From contig NZ_CP039691.1 in assembly GCF_005145045.1 (NCBI RefSeq), positions 1,190,001-1,254,000 on the forward strand: a DNA stretch of 64,000 bases, read 5' to 3'. Shown in pieces: positions 8,940-19,582 of this stretch. The translations under genes were made by a program, and so were the position numbers. The notes beneath the pieces are model-generated. The model saw nothing but the letters and a program-made list of their open reading frames with translations. It was not told where the DNA came from and searched no databases. The stretch comes from Agrobacterium larrymoorei (lineage in GTDB: Bacteria; Pseudomonadota; Alphaproteobacteria; Rhizobiales; Rhizobiaceae). Within the stretch, counting starts at the first letter, position 1. Each line of letters begins with the position of its first letter.

Positions 8940-9449
8940 TTAGTCGTAGTCAACTTTTACGTCAACACCAAGACCTTTGAAAACACCTGCAACGGCGTCA
9001 ATCTGCGCATTCGTGGGAGGCATTTGTTTGCAGTACCGGCCTGAATTGGCGTTGAGCACCCAAACCAACCCGTCATCATCATCGTCGAAAGCCAGTTCGC
9101 CTGCGATACGGGCTTTGCCTCCGTTGAGAAGGGTGGGGTGACCCAGCTTCTTCTCCTCCGAAGGGTGCTTGTAACCACGCCGCCGTGGATAGCCCGTATA
9201 GTCAGCTTCCGGCCTATCCAGCGCGAGCTCTTCGACGGCGATGACAATCTTGCCAGCCTCGTCCATTGCCCAAATGTAGTTTTTTGCGCGCGCGGCGAAA
9301 CGGAACAAATCGCACTGGGCCAGCGCTTTCAGTTTTTCAAGATTTCCAGCAAGCGAACCGTTCAATGTCGAGATGGATTCTGGCCTGCGTCCTTCTTCCC
9401 ATTTGTCGATTTTCTCCGGCGAACGCACGGAACCAAATTGGCTATCCAT
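8940..9449 (-). CDS. Hypothetical protein with an NxSGxY-type C-terminal motif
   Basis: This is a 169-residue soluble protein of unknown family. The C-terminal part reads HPTLLNGGKARIAGELAF and then VWVLNANSGRYC. The pattern GE..F, strand, N.SG.Y, then an L/V-rich helix resembles a short module I associate with the C-terminal ends of some secreted polymorphic toxins; that resemblance is from memory and not demonstrated. There is no signal peptide. It could instead belong to an immunity or phage-type accessory gene. It lies upstream of the 115-residue unknown gene, between lysE and ligA, in AT-richer DNA. Confidence 0.6.
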   Translation of the reverse strand: MDSQFGSVRSPEKIDKWEEGRRPESISTLNGSLAGNLEKLKALAQCDLFRFAARAKNYIWAMDEAGKIVIAVEELALDRPEADYTGYPRRRGYKHPSEEKKLGHPTLLNGGKARIAGELAFDDDDDGLVWVLNANSGRYCKQMPPTNAQIDAVAGVFKGLGVDVKVDYD

Positions 9450-9587
9450 TATAAAAACTTACCTAAATATGTATGTTTGAAAGGCGATGCATAGCAAAGC
9501 ACCTTCCTCAAGAAAATAGTCAGGTTGCATTTTTTTCGATTTCTACCGCACATTTATCCGTTTTTTCTTGCTGGAATTTTGCGCTAA

Positions 9588-11789
<2,202 letters not shown>

Positions 11790-11835
11790 GGAAGTCGGTT
11801 TTGACGTAAGAATAGTCAACATTGCGCTCGGAGTT

Positions 11836-11992
11836 CACCCCCTCTGTCCTGCCGGACATCTCCCCCACAGGTGGGGAGATCGAATCGCTGCAAGCGCTCG
11901 GCCATGTCTACCGTTAAAGTCCGGGCGATGAGTGCGCGCCCTGCCGATCTCCCTCCTTGTGGGGGAGATGCCCGGCAGGGCAGAGGGGGGTG
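11836..11992. repeat. Composite palindromic intergenic repeat
   Basis: CACCCCCTCTGTCCTGCCGG at the left and its near-perfect inverted copy at the right enclose inner palindromes around CATCTCCCCCAC / GTGGGGGAGATG. It separates the convergent ligA and acetyltransferase genes. It has the mosaic look of rhizobial RIME elements but a different core from the CGTCATCC family. Confidence 0.7.
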
Positions 11993-12061
11993 AGCGCCAA
12001 GGTAGTCGGTTCATTATGAAGCGCACGCAATGCCATTGGAAAGCGCGAGCCTTAATTCTTG

Positions 12062-12592
12062 TTACCGAAGCCTCGCCATCAAATAACAATCCGCATAAAC
12101 GCCGTCGCGGAAGGCATAATTCCGCATCGTGCCTTCCTTCTCGAAACCGAATTTTTCGTAGAGATGGATGGCCGACGCGTTGTCGGTGAAGACGTTCAGT
12201 TCGATGCGTTTGAGATCGTGCCAGTTATCGGCGGCATCCAGCAGGGTTTTCAGGAACAGGCTGCCAATACCTTTACCGGTGAAATCGTCATGGATGCCGA
12301 GACCCAGAGAAGCGGCGTGGCGGCGGCGGCCGCGTTGGGCGTGCAGACCGGCATTGCCGAGCAACTGCCCGCGCCATTCCGCCACGATGACGATATCGGC
12401 GGGGGTGAGCGCTTCGATGAAGTTGCGGGTTTGCGTTACGCTTTGAAAGGGCTGGCGTAATGTGCCGTGGCGCACGCCGGGCATGTTCAGAACATCCGTC
12501 AGTGCCGATGCGTCCTGAGGCGTAATGCCACGGATCGTGACATCCTGAATGGTGAAGCCGGATGGAGATGGTGGTTCGTCTTTGTGCGGCAT
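12062..12592 (-). CDS. GNAT family N-acetyltransferase
   Basis: The 176-residue protein has the GNAT fold. Motif A (LGIHDDFTGKGIGSLFLKTLL) carries the acetyl-CoA-binding Q/RxxGxG/A-type loop, and motif B reads NASAIHLYEKFGFEKEGTMR. The pattern resembles RimJ/RimL-type or small-molecule acetyltransferases; the acceptor is unknown. The start at 12592 has AAGGAAAC 5 nt upstream, whereas the open frame reaches 12628. It is a stand-alone gene between a repeat and the EamA transporter. Confidence 0.85.
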   Translation of the reverse strand: MPHKDEPPSPSGFTIQDVTIRGITPQDASALTDVLNMPGVRHGTLRQPFQSVTQTRNFIEALTPADIVIVAEWRGQLLGNAGLHAQRGRRRHAASLGLGIHDDFTGKGIGSLFLKTLLDAADNWHDLKRIELNVFTDNASAIHLYEKFGFEKEGTMRNYAFRDGVYADCYLMARLR

Positions 12593-12789
12593 GCCTGTTT
12601 CCTTTTCGATGTGGAAGAGCAGGTGCATCGCTTCGCCCTGCTGCTTCGGCAGGGCTGGAGGGAAAGATCAATAAACCTAACGCGCCAATACTCCGCCGCC
12701 CACCGTGGTTACGGTGGTCGTTACATTGAGCGTCACTGTGTTGGTCGTCGTGATCATGTCGGGCAGGATGCGGTTGCAGCTTGCCGCTG

Positions 12790-13710
12790 TCAAGTCGCTT
12801 TGCGTGCGGTGAGCCGGAGCAACCGTCCATCGATGGCGATCAGGCCCGCGGCGATCATGGCCATGCCGATGATGTGTTTTGCCGCAAGCTGTTCTCCCAG
12901 CACCAGCGAGCCTAGCAATATGGCGCTGACGGGAATGAGGAAGGTGACGAGGGCGAGGTTGGTTGCGCCTGCGGAGGACAGGATACGGAAGAAGATGAGA
13001 TAGGCAAGTGCTGTCGAGAGCAGCGCGATGCCGAAGAGGGCGGCCCAGGTGATGCCGCTCGGCATGGCGAGCGTCCATGGCTTATCGATGATCAGCGCCA
13101 GCGGAATGAGGATGATGCTGGATGCGGAAATCTGGCCGGTTGCGGTGACGAGCGGGGGCACGCCCATGGCCTTGAAGCGCCGCCCGAAAATGCCCGCGAA
13201 GGAATAGGAGATGGCCGCGCCGAGAATGGCAAGCTGGCCCCAGAGGCTGGAGCTTTCACCCGTCAAGGCGGCAGGGCCGATCATGGTCGCGACACCGGCA
13301 AAGCCGATGACGACGCCTGCGAACTTGTTGGCGCTGAGCTTCTCATCCGCCGTCAGCAGATGGGCGACGATGACGGTGAAGAGCGGTGTGGTGGCGTTGA
13401 GAATGGAGGCGACGCCGCTGGCAATATGGGTCTGGCCCCAGACGATGAGGCAGAAGGGGATGATGTTGTTCAAGAGCCCCATGGCGAAGAAGGCGCGCAG
13501 CACTTGGGGCTTTTTCGGCAGGCTGAAGCCGAGGATGCGGCAGACGGTGAGCAGCGCGAGGGCTGCGATGAAGACGCGCAGGGTGACGATGGTGACCGGT
13601 GGCAGTTCTTTCACGGCAATGCCTATGAAGAAGAATGAGCCGCCCCAAAGGATGGAGAGTGCGAAGAGCAATGCCCATTCTTGTACGCCCATCTGTTTTT
13701 GTATCGACAT
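12790..13710 (-). CDS. EamA/DMT family transporter
   Basis: This 306-residue inner membrane protein has about ten hydrophobic helices in two repeated EamA halves (first repeat from LSILWGGSFFFIGIA, second from GAAISYSFAGIFGR). Members export or import metabolites; the substrate is not predictable. AGGGA precedes the ATG. The gene is divergent from a LysR regulator across 177 nt that hold two palindromes, a layout that usually means the LysR protein controls the transporter. Confidence 0.9.
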   Translation of the reverse strand: MSIQKQMGVQEWALLFALSILWGGSFFFIGIAVKELPPVTIVTLRVFIAALALLTVCRILGFSLPKKPQVLRAFFAMGLLNNIIPFCLIVWGQTHIASGVASILNATTPLFTVIVAHLLTADEKLSANKFAGVVIGFAGVATMIGPAALTGESSSLWGQLAILGAAISYSFAGIFGRRFKAMGVPPLVTATGQISASSIILIPLALIIDKPWTLAMPSGITWAALFGIALLSTALAYLIFFRILSSAGATNLALVTFLIPVSAILLGSLVLGEQLAAKHIIGMAMIAAGLIAIDGRLLRLTARKAT

Positions 13711-13784
13711 GCAAAATCTCCCTACCTAGTATCCTTGCAGGCAAAATGGTTGCCCGACACCCGAAAAACGATTGATATTTTCTG

Positions 13785-13817
13785 AAGCAAATTTCGGTTT
13801 TGAAAACCTATTTGCTT
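13785..13817. promoter_or_regulatory. Nested palindrome, candidate LysR operator
   Basis: AAGCAAAT (13785-13792) and ATTTGCTT (13810-13817) flank an inner palindrome GGTTTTGAAAACC. It lies midway between the divergent EamA and LysR genes. LysR-type proteins bind such dyads, so this is the best operator candidate; the assignment is inference. Confidence 0.5.
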
Positions 13818-13836
13818 TATTTAATTCATGAGTTAG

Positions 13837-13852
13837 TCGTTTCATCAAACGA
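13837..13852. promoter_or_regulatory. Second palindrome upstream of the LysR gene
   Basis: TCGTTT-CATC-AAACGA is a perfect 6-bp inverted repeat 35 nt before the LysR start codon. It could be the autoregulatory half of the operator region. Confidence 0.35.
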
Positions 13853-13887
13853 TTGTTTCTCGCTTGATGATTGAGGTAAGCTAAACT

Positions 13888-14790
13888 ATGCCGACAACAC
13901 TTCCTTCGTTAAAAGGCCTTCAGGCATTTGAAGCTGCGGCGCGATATCGTAGCGTTACACTGGCCGCGAACGAGCTAAGCGTCACACCTGGTGCAATCAG
14001 CCTGCTCATTCGCGATCTCGAGGCGCGGCTTGATGTTCAGCTTTTCGTTCGAAGACCGCGCAATATTCAATTGACCGCAGAAGGTGAACGCTACTACGGG
14101 TCGCTTAAGACCGCATTTTTGATGATGAAAGAGGCTACGGCAGAGATTACGGCCCGCTCCCGCATAAGCGTCCTGACTTTAAGCTGTACCCCAACCTTCG
14201 CCGCGCAGTGGCTGATGCCGCGTCTACCCGCTTTTCAGGAAGCAAATCCCCGACTGGATGTCCGTATCAGTGTGACCAATCGCTTGATCGATTTCTTCAA
14301 GGAAAACGTGGATATCGCGATCCGGCATGGGTCTGGTCATTATGAGGGACTTGAGAGCCTCAAGCTAATTGACGGCAGCACATTGCCGGTGTGTGCTCCC
14401 GGTCTTATTGAAAAAGGAGGTTTTCTACGTGAAGTGGGCGATCTAAAAAGCTTTCCTTTGCTTCATGACGAGAACCGTAACGAGTGGCGGCGTTGGCTGA
14501 AAACGGCCGGGGCGGAAGATGTGGATGCATCGGGTGGCACGGTGTTCATTGATAGCAATGGCGCTCTGGATGCTGCAAAGGCTGGATATGGTGTCGCCTT
14601 GACGCGGCGGTCTCTTGTAGCAAAAGAGCTTTTGGAAGGGACTCTCCTCGTGCCCTTCGAGAAAGAAATGTCCAGTGCTCTTGCCTATTATCTCGTTTAC
14701 CCTCAACGGATGCTGGATAATCCAGATGTCGTGACGTTGCGGGACTGGATGCTTTCACAGGCAAATTCTCACGTAGCCGGTTCACTTTAG
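13888..14790 (+). CDS. LysR family transcriptional regulator (GcvA-like)
   Basis: The 300-residue protein starts with the LysR winged HTH (LPSLKGLQAFEAAARYRSVT, then AANELSVTPGAISLLIRDLE), followed by a co-inducer-binding domain. The PSLKGLQAFEAAAR opening and the SVTPGAIS recognition helix are typical of the GcvA/AmpR subgroup. It is divergent from the EamA transporter gene, its likely target. The gene is less GC-rich than its neighbours. AGGTAAG lies upstream of the ATG. Confidence 0.9.
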   Translation: MPTTLPSLKGLQAFEAAARYRSVTLAANELSVTPGAISLLIRDLEARLDVQLFVRRPRNIQLTAEGERYYGSLKTAFLMMKEATAEITARSRISVLTLSCTPTFAAQWLMPRLPAFQEANPRLDVRISVTNRLIDFFKENVDIAIRHGSGHYEGLESLKLIDGSTLPVCAPGLIEKGGFLREVGDLKSFPLLHDENRNEWRRWLKTAGAEDVDASGGTVFIDSNGALDAAKAGYGVALTRRSLVAKELLEGTLLVPFEKEMSSALAYYLVYPQRMLDNPDVVTLRDWMLSQANSHVAGSL

Positions 14791-14809
14791 AAACAATTGC
14801 GTTTATGCG

Positions 14810-15433
14810 GTGGCAAGCAGATTATCCGGGAATCACCGCTTGAAGACCATCGCCATCGATTTTGAAACCGCCAATGAGGAGCGCGGCAGCGCCTGCTCCG
14901 TGGGTTTGGCGTGGATTGAGGATGGGGTGATCCAGCGGGTCGAGGAACGGTTGATCCGGCCAAAGGATATGCGGTTTTCCTCCTTCAATATCGCCGTTCA
15001 TGGCATTCGCCCGCATGATGTGGAAGACGCGCCGGAATTTCCCGAGGTGATGGAAGAGTTCATCGACGACTTCCGCGATGCGACGATGATTGCGCATAAT
15101 GCCGCCTTCGATTTCAGCGTGATGCGCGCGAGCTTCGACAAATATCGCCAGAGCTACCCGCAGCTTTCCTATTTTTGCAGCGTGAAGATGGCGCAGCGCG
15201 TCTGGCCGTCCCTGCCATCGCACAAGCTGAATATCATCGCGCATCATTTGCAGTTGCGCTTCGTGCACCACAATGCGGCGGAGGATGCCGTCGTTTGTGC
15301 CTCGGCAGCCATTGCCGCCGCCAAGGCGCTTTCGCTGCAGCATGTGCATGAAATTCCGGCCAGGATCGGCATGGTGGCGGGGCGCCTTCATGCGATGGGC
15401 TATGAGCCCTGCACGATGCGAAAACGCGCATAA
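14810..15433 (+). CDS. DEDDh 3'-5' exonuclease (DnaQ-like)
   Basis: This 207-residue RNase T/DnaQ-fold exonuclease shows the three motifs: Exo I AIDFETAN (Asp-x-Glu), Exo II HNAAFDFSVM, and Exo III HNAAEDAVVCA with the catalytic His and Asp. It is a free-standing exonuclease rather than a polymerase subunit, probably acting in DNA trimming or repair. The GTG at 14810 was taken as start; a TTG at 14839 just before KTIAIDF is a credible alternative since the fold begins there. No clear operon partner. Confidence 0.87.
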   Translation: MASRLSGNHRLKTIAIDFETANEERGSACSVGLAWIEDGVIQRVEERLIRPKDMRFSSFNIAVHGIRPHDVEDAPEFPEVMEEFIDDFRDATMIAHNAAFDFSVMRASFDKYRQSYPQLSYFCSVKMAQRVWPSLPSHKLNIIAHHLQLRFVHHNAAEDAVVCASAAIAAAKALSLQHVHEIPARIGMVAGRLHAMGYEPCTMRKRA

Positions 15434-15493
15434 GCGATCTTGCTCAGCCGTTGCCGAGACCTATCTTTAGGAAAATAGCTGGAGGTAAAGGCG

Positions 15494-15982
15494 ATGATTT
15501 CACAGAAACTTCGGGCACTGATGATTGCGGGACTGACATGCCTGCCTGTTGCGGCGCATGCACAGGTCGTCGGCGATGTCGGCGTGGATTGGACCGGCAA
15601 CGATATCAAGATCGAGGCAATTGCCGACCCGAAGGTGAAGGGCATCACCTGCCACATTACCTATTTTGACCGCGGCGTGATCGACCGGCTGAAGAACGGC
15701 AACTGGTTCGAAGACCCATCCAACGCTGCCATTTCGTGCAGCCAGACGGGGCCGGTCGAGGTGGGTGATATCGAACTCTCCAAGGGCGGCGAGGAGGTGT
15801 TTCGTCAGGGCATGTCGCTGGTCTGGAAGAAGCTGGTGGTGAACCGGATCTATGACAAGATCAACGATACCATGATCTATCTCGTCCATACGCGCGAACT
15901 GACGGATGGCTCTGCCAAGATGGCGATTTCCACGGTGCCGCTTTATGGGCAGACTGTGAACTGGACGAAGGGGAAGCCTTGA
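15494..15982 (+). CDS. CreA family periplasmic protein
   Basis: This is a 162-residue secreted protein with a clear signal peptide (hydrophobic core LMIAGLTCLPVAA, cleavage after AHA). The mature part follows the CreA family: VGDVGVDWTGNDIKIEAIAD, a Cys in KGITCHITYFDRG, and the second Cys in AAISCSQTGP, probably disulfide-bonded. The function of CreA is not established. GGAGG is well placed before the ATG. Confidence 0.88.
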   Translation: MISQKLRALMIAGLTCLPVAAHAQVVGDVGVDWTGNDIKIEAIADPKVKGITCHITYFDRGVIDRLKNGNWFEDPSNAAISCSQTGPVEVGDIELSKGGEEVFRQGMSLVWKKLVVNRIYDKINDTMIYLVHTRELTDGSAKMAISTVPLYGQTVNWTKGKP

Positions 15983-15999
15983 GGGGTGGGTCGGCGCTC

Positions 16000-16285
16000 T
16001 GTCATCCCGGATCAAGTCTACCGCTGTCCGGTCAAGTGGACTGGCGTTCCTGCACAGTTGCTCAAGCGGGGGTGGCTCAACGGCCCCACTCTCTCGACGT
16101 CATCCTCGGGCTTGACCCGAGGATCCATAACCGTTTGATTTCGTTGATGGCGATGGATCCTCGGCTCAAGGCCGAGGATGACGGCAGTGGGTTTGGCGAT
16201 GGTGTCTATATATATCTCACGCCTCTCCTCCGCCTGCGTCCAAAGCCGTGCAAATGAGAGTGGCGGATCAAGCGCGGGATGACGG
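16000..16285. repeat. Nested palindromic repeats in the creA-cheW gap
   Basis: A RIME half-arm (GTCATCCCGGATCAAG at 16001) is interrupted by a segment of about 245 bp, after which the arm resumes (GGATCAAGCGCGGGATGAC near 16263). The inserted segment begins ACCGCTGTCCGGTCAAG. It contains a complete CGTCATCCTCGGGCTTGACC palindrome pair (16097-16184). The same inserted unit occurs inverted at 41104-42734. No gene is seen in this 380-nt gap. Confidence 0.7.
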
Positions 16286-16304
16286 CGCGTGAAGGCGAGC
16301 GCTC

Positions 16305-16337
16305 AAACAAAAACGGCGAGCCCCAAGACCCGCCGTT
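16305..16337 (-). terminator. Terminator of the cheW-like gene
   Basis: On the minus strand AACGGCG and CGCCGTT form a 7-bp stem around GGTCTTGGGGCT, followed by TTTTTGT. It lies 27 nt after the stop. Confidence 0.7.
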
Positions 16338-16363
16338 CTCGATTCATCGAATTAATGAGAGCC

Positions 16364-16831
16364 TTAAGCCGCTTCGCGTGCCAACTCGTCGGCGATGACC
16401 GTGTCGAGGTTGAGGAAGCAGACCATGCTTTTTTCCAGCGCCACGATGCCGCGGCAGAAGTTGCGCTGCTCTTCCGGAATGATTTCAGGCGCGGGCTGGA
16501 GGTCTTCGGATTTGATGGTCATCATGTCGGAGACCTGTTCGACCAGAAGGCCGACCAGCTTGCCGCCGATATCGGTGACGATGATGGCGGAGCGCTCGGA
16601 TGGTTCGGTCATCTTCATGCCGAGGCGGCAGGCCATGTCGATGACGGGGATAACCGCGCCACGAAGGTTGATGAGGCCGAGAACGTAAGGCGGTGTGTGT
16701 GGCATCGGCGTCACCGGCGCCCAGCCGCGGATTTCGCGGATCGCCATGATGTCGATGCAGAATTCCTGATCGCCGAGATGGAAGGACACGATTTCGAGAT
16801 ATGCGCCGGATTGTTTGATGGCGTTCGACAT
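16364..16831 (-). CDS. cheW: CheW-like chemotaxis coupling protein
   Basis: The 155-residue single CheW domain starts EIVSFHLGDQEFCIDIMAI and carries the VLGLINLRGAVIPVIDM core typical of CheW, with GLLVEQVSDMM near the end. CheW links methyl-accepting receptors to the kinase CheA in the cytoplasm. No other chemotaxis gene is nearby, so this is a solitary copy outside the main che operon. It is monocistronic, with its own terminator. Confidence 0.92.
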   Translation of the reverse strand: MSNAIKQSGAYLEIVSFHLGDQEFCIDIMAIREIRGWAPVTPMPHTPPYVLGLINLRGAVIPVIDMACRLGMKMTEPSERSAIIVTDIGGKLVGLLVEQVSDMMTIKSEDLQPAPEIIPEEQRNFCRGIVALEKSMVCFLNLDTVIADELAREAA

Positions 16832-17014
16832 GGTCGCAACTTTTCCTGATGGCTCTCTGGCGGGCCGTTTCTGTTCTAAAGATTATGCGGCGTCGGAATT
16901 TTCCGAAGGACATCATGTCGCGCGCGTTTGCGAACCGCTGGTGATTATCATGCCTGAAAACAATTTAAACTTTCCCTAACAACCGGGTGCAAGCATTATC
17001 GACAGGGAAGCCTC

Positions 17015-17212
17015 ATGCTTTCACTTATCGGGATGTTGCGCTATAGTTGTTGCATGAGCGCTTTATTATCCCATTCCGGCAAGTTGCTTCTCGGCGCCGT
17101 TGCAACGGCTGCGTTTCTGTATGCAACAATCGCCACCTTCGACGGGTGGTTGCGCCATGGCACGGATATCTTTCTGTCTGCCGTGCAGAGCGGCATTGCC
17201 TGGTGCCTCTGA
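17015..17212 (+). CDS. Small membrane protein, hypothetical
   Basis: This is a possible 65-residue protein with one hydrophobic segment (SGKLLLGAVATAAFLYATIA) and a C-terminal amphipathic part. AGGGAA stands 6 nt before the ATG at 17015; a shorter start at 17054 gives 52 residues. No family is recognised. Support is limited to the ribosome site, the transmembrane segment and absence of anything else in the gap before SCO1. Confidence 0.4.
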   Translation: MLSLIGMLRYSCCMSALLSHSGKLLLGAVATAAFLYATIATFDGWLRHGTDIFLSAVQSGIAWCL

Positions 17213-17349
17213 CCGCTGATGCTCTGAATGTTGAGACAAAAGAGCGCGGTTGCGCTTTCACGCGCTTCTTGATTTGCGTGAGACCGGGCGCTTGGCTATC
17301 AAGCGGGTAAGGGTGCTTTTGGCGCCATTATAGCTTGTCGAGGAACAGC

Positions 17350-17949
17350 ATGAAAAATATCCGTATCGCGCTTTGGGGTGCTGTTGTCGTTCTGCTTGGC
17401 GTTATGGGCTGGCTGACGCTGGAGTTGACCAAGAGCCGCGAGCAGATGGTTGAGGAAGCCTATGGCGTGCCTTTCCAGCTTGTTGCGCAAAATGGCCAGC
17501 CGATCACGGAAAAGGCGTTTCAGGGCAAACCCACCGCACTGTTCTTCGGCTTCACCCACTGCCCGGAAGTGTGCCCGACCACGCTGTTCGAGCTGAACGG
17601 CTGGATGGAAAAGGTCGATCCGGCAGGCGACAAGCTGCAGGCCTATTTCGTTTCCGTCGATCCAGAGCGGGATACGCCGGAAGTGATGAACCAGTATGTT
17701 TCCAATGTTTCCAAGCGCATAACCGGCATTACCGGCGCGCCGGACAAGATTGCCGAGACGCTGAAGGGTTATCGCATCTACGCCAAGAAGGTGCCGGTGG
17801 ACGATAAGGACCCCAACGGCGATTATACGATGGACCACACGGCATCCGTGATCCTGCTTCGCCCTGATGGTGCATTTGCCGGAACGATTGCTTACGGCGA
17901 AAATCCCGATGTTGCCGTGCAGAAGCTGCAAAATCTCGTTAAGTCGTGA
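17350..17949 (+). CDS. SCO1/SenC copper chaperone
   Basis: This is a membrane-anchored thioredoxin-fold copper protein that helps assemble the CuA site of cytochrome oxidase. The 199-residue product has an N-terminal anchor (ALWGAVVVLLGVMGWLTL). The copper site is CPEVC (Cys71, Cys75) with a His at about 163 in DHTAS. GAGGAA precedes the ATG at 17350; the frame could start at a TTG 15 nt earlier. No oxidase genes are adjacent. Confidence 0.93.
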   Translation: MKNIRIALWGAVVVLLGVMGWLTLELTKSREQMVEEAYGVPFQLVAQNGQPITEKAFQGKPTALFFGFTHCPEVCPTTLFELNGWMEKVDPAGDKLQAYFVSVDPERDTPEVMNQYVSNVSKRITGITGAPDKIAETLKGYRIYAKKVPVDDKDPNGDYTMDHTASVILLRPDGAFAGTIAYGENPDVAVQKLQNLVKS

Positions 17950-17973
17950 TGGATTGATATGGTCGCTCGTTCT

Positions 17974-17995
17974 TGTGCTTGTCACAGGAATGAGG
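17974..17995. repeat. Remnant half of a palindromic repeat
   Basis: TGTGCTTGTCACAGGAATGA matches one outer arm of the repeat at 3768-3878. The partner arm is absent, so this is a decayed fragment between the SCO1 and prmA genes. Confidence 0.5.
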
Positions 17996-18111
17996 GCGCA
18001 GAGGTCTTTAAAACTCGATTTTCTTTTCTTAAAAGCGGCTGCACTCCATTGGACTGACGCCACTTTTATGGCAAATGCTGACGCTGAAGCCATCCAAGGA
18101 AAGCGTCTGCC

Positions 18112-18996
18112 GTGAGCGAAATCCGTCTCTTTGTCACCACCACCGAAGTTCAGGCAGGCGATGTGCTTGATGTGATGTCGGAGGTTTTCGGCGAGGAAGA
18201 TATTGCCATCGCGACGACCGAGGTGGATGAAAAGCGCGATATCTGGGAAGCCTCGATCTACCTTCTGCTGGAGCAGGAGGAGGAAATTACCGAGCGTTTC
18301 CAGACGCTTCTCACCGCGTCTTTCCCTCATCTGAAGATTGAGCGCGAAGTCATTCCCGATGTGGACTGGATCGCGAAATCTCTGGAAGGCCTGAAGCCCG
18401 TACGGGCAGGGCGGTTCCTCGTTCATGGCTCGCATGATCGGGATAAGGTGCGGGTCAACGATCTGGCCATCGAGATCGAGGCGGGGCAGGCCTTCGGCAC
18501 GGGGCACCACGGCACCACGGCTGGCTGCCTGGAGATGATCGAGGATGTGCTGCGCGCACGCATCATCCGCAACGCGCTGGATCTCGGCACCGGCAGCGGC
18601 GTGCTCGCAATCGCCACGGCGAAGATGCGCAAGGTGCCGGTTCTGGCAACCGATATCGACCCGATTGCGACGCGCGTCGCCAAGGAAAATGCGCGGCTGA
18701 ACGGCATCGTATCGGGCATTGCGTTCGAGACCGCACCGGGTTTCCATTCAGACTCGTTTCGCAAACACGGCCCGTTCGATCTCATCATCGCCAATATTCT
18801 GGCGCGCCCGCTGATCAAGATGGCGCCTCAGCTGGTTGCGCATCTGGCACCCGGCGGCACCGTCATCCTTTCGGGTATTCTGGCCTCACAGCGCTGGAAG
18901 GTTCTTTCCGCCTATAACGGCATGCATCTCAGCCATATCCGCACCATCTGGCGCAATGGCTGGGTGACGATCCATCTGCGTCGGGACGTTTTCTGA
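18112..18996 (+). CDS. prmA: Ribosomal protein L11 methyltransferase PrmA
   Basis: PrmA methylates L11 on several amino groups using S-adenosylmethionine. The 294-residue protein has the N-terminal L11-recognition domain and a Rossmann methyltransferase with motif I DLGTGSGVLAIA and motif IV-like FDLIIANILARPLIKMAP. GQAFGTGHHGTT is the PrmA hallmark before motif I. The start is GTG at 18112, with AAGGA upstream. It ends at a strong terminator. Confidence 0.95.
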   Translation: MSEIRLFVTTTEVQAGDVLDVMSEVFGEEDIAIATTEVDEKRDIWEASIYLLLEQEEEITERFQTLLTASFPHLKIEREVIPDVDWIAKSLEGLKPVRAGRFLVHGSHDRDKVRVNDLAIEIEAGQAFGTGHHGTTAGCLEMIEDVLRARIIRNALDLGTGSGVLAIATAKMRKVPVLATDIDPIATRVAKENARLNGIVSGIAFETAPGFHSDSFRKHGPFDLIIANILARPLIKMAPQLVAHLAPGGTVILSGILASQRWKVLSAYNGMHLSHIRTIWRNGWVTIHLRRDVF

Positions 18997-19009
18997 TCTG
19001 ATGAACGAA

Positions 19010-19036
19010 AAAGGCGACGCTTACGCGCCGCCTTTT
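19010..19036 (+). terminator. Terminator of prmA
   Basis: AAAGGCG (19010-19016) pairs with CGCCTTT (19029-19035), with an inner CGC/GCG extension and a TTTT tail, 14 nt after the prmA stop. Confidence 0.8.
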
Positions 19037-19140
19037 CGATCGGTCTTGGATGACCGAACCCGCGAACTTTGGGAGGAGAAGCTCAAGCGGGTCAACGTAT
19101 TCAAAGCTCAAAGCGGTAGAGGGAGGAGCCCCGCTTCGGC

Positions 19141-19317
19141 CTACCAGAATACGTAGCTGTTATGCGCCTTGCGGCGAAGTTCTTCGCGGCTCTTGCCAAT
19201 TGCAGCGAGTGTCGTGTCATCGAGGCTTAGCAATGCGCGGCTGACATAGCGGTCGGCCTCACGACGGCGTGCTTCGACAACGCGATCAAGTGCGTTGCGG
19301 AAAATCGACTTGGCCAT
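19141..19317 (-). CDS. DUF1127 family small protein
   Basis: The 58-residue basic protein has the DUF1127 pattern ending in DDTTLAAIGKSREELRRKA. Small DUF1127 proteins in alphaproteobacteria have been linked to stress and phosphate responses and RNA turnover; the role of this one is unknown. The start at 19317 has AAAGGAC upstream; the open frame runs 41 codons further but that extension is not family-like. It is convergent with prmA. Confidence 0.8.
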   Translation of the reverse strand: MAKSIFRNALDRVVEARRREADRYVSRALLSLDDTTLAAIGKSREELRRKAHNSYVFW

Positions 19318-19582
19318 GGTTTTCAGTCCTTTTGATGCGGGCTTTTCTTCGCCCTTTCGATGGTCTTGATATAGTCCGAATGGCCGCTCCCCGGTAGAGA
19401 ATGAATGGCATCTTTGGCATGCGTCAAGTGCATACCTCAATTCAGAGCTCGTCGTTTTTCGGTCACACTGATTAATATCTGTGCGGATTTAGGCGGGAAA
19501 CGAGTGCCTTTCGCTTTCATCTGGACCTTTCTGCCATGGCCGGGCTATGGTCGGGCACGATTTCAGACAGTTCGGAAAGCAT

